Shown piece after piece: positions 7,081-7,410 of a DNA stretch of 7,410 bases. A program made the position numbers and the translations under genes. The stretch lies in assembly GCA_003447895.1 (NCBI GenBank), contig DLYC01000134.1, forward strand, positions 1-7,410. Direction: 5' to 3'. The notes under the pieces are model-generated. The model saw only the letters and a list, made by a program, of their open reading frames with translations, was not told the DNA's origin and did no database searches. This stretch comes from Lachnospiraceae bacterium (GTDB lineage Bacteria; Bacillota; Clostridia; Lachnospirales; Lachnospiraceae). The first letter of the stretch is position 1; each line of letters begins with the position of its first letter.

Positions 7081-7410
7081 TCATTTGCCTTTGTATTCGA
7101 AGCACATCATGGTCAGGTCGTCGAACTGCTCACTCTCCCCGACGAATTCGTCGACCGCTTTTCTCACATTCTTAAGAAGCTCTTCCGGCTGACCGTCGGG
7201 ATTTATGTTCAGAGCATCCAGCATGCGGCCGGTTCCGAACAGCGTATTATCCGCCCTCGTTGCCTCCGCGACACCATCCGTATACAGGAACAGCTTGTCG
7301 CCGGGCTTTAATGTCAGCTCATACTCCTTGTACTCGATTCCGGCCATACCGCCGATGACAAGGCCGTGTTTATCCTTGAGAAGTTCGAACTTTCCGTTTC
7401 GCAGCATTGC
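7081..7410 (-). CDS. SpoIIE/RsbU-type PP2C protein phosphatase, C-terminal part
   Basis: This gene runs in from beyond the right edge; only about 110 C-terminal residues are visible and the reading frame is still open at 7410. The visible part matches the end of a SpoIIE-type PP2C domain. LRNGKFELL and the Gly-rich stretch GLVIGGMAG fit the substrate-side strand region. PGDKLFLYTDGVAEA holds a metal-binding Asp, and FDDLTMM (95-101) is the C-terminal DD motif that binds the second metal. Such phosphatases dephosphorylate anti-sigma-factor antagonists (STAS proteins) or other signalling proteins, often under control of an N-terminal sensor domain, which is not visible here. The Met at 7407 is internal, not a start. 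The stop is one base from the next gene's ATG, so they form an operon. Confidence 0.88.
   Translation of the reverse strand, partial: AMLRNGKFELLKDKHGLVIGGMAGIEYKEYELTLKPGDKLFLYTDGVAEATRADNTLFGTGRMLDALNINPDGQPEELLKNVRKAVDEFVGESEQFDDLTMMCFEYKGK

Overview
The window looks like chromosomal DNA of a moderately high-GC Clostridia species, most likely a member of Lachnospiraceae. This rests on the GlmS/GlmM sequence style, a three-TM LCP protein, an NHLP-type exporter remnant and strong GGAGG ribosome binding sites; it is an inference, not a database result. Every gene I can support is on the minus strand, so the order of transcription runs from high to low coordinates.

Upstream block (about 7410 down to 3577). 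It begins with the C-terminal part of a SpoIIE/RsbU-type PP2C phosphatase that runs in from outside the window. One base later comes a PPP-type metallophosphoesterase, which keeps only about its first 75 residues. Near 6840-6862 its reading frame is replaced, out of frame, by the middle of an NHLP/NHLM-type peptide-exporter ABC protein, of which only the later membrane segments and the complete ATPase domain remain. This is either a deletion that fused two genes or an assembly chimera. Next come an S24/S26 signal-peptidase-like protein (ABC stop and its ATG one base apart) and an LCP (LytR-CpsA-Psr) protein (4-base overlap, GTG start, strong SD). The tight spacing implies one operon, closed by a clear intrinsic terminator at 3577-3607.

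Downstream block (about 3560 down to 44). A probable promoter drives glmM (TTG start) and then glmS, 72 bases apart. They encode two early enzymes of UDP-GlcNAc synthesis. GlmS makes glucosamine-6-phosphate and GlmM converts it to glucosamine-1-phosphate. A long hairpin after glmS probably ends the unit. No glmS ribozyme is visible in the short glmM-glmS spacer.

The two blocks share an envelope theme: peptide export and leader processing, LCP glycopolymer attachment, and amino-sugar precursor supply. The terminator between them says they are separate transcription units. The most notable feature is the out-of-frame phosphoesterase/ABC junction. I see no CRISPR array, tRNA, rRNA, IS element or origin.
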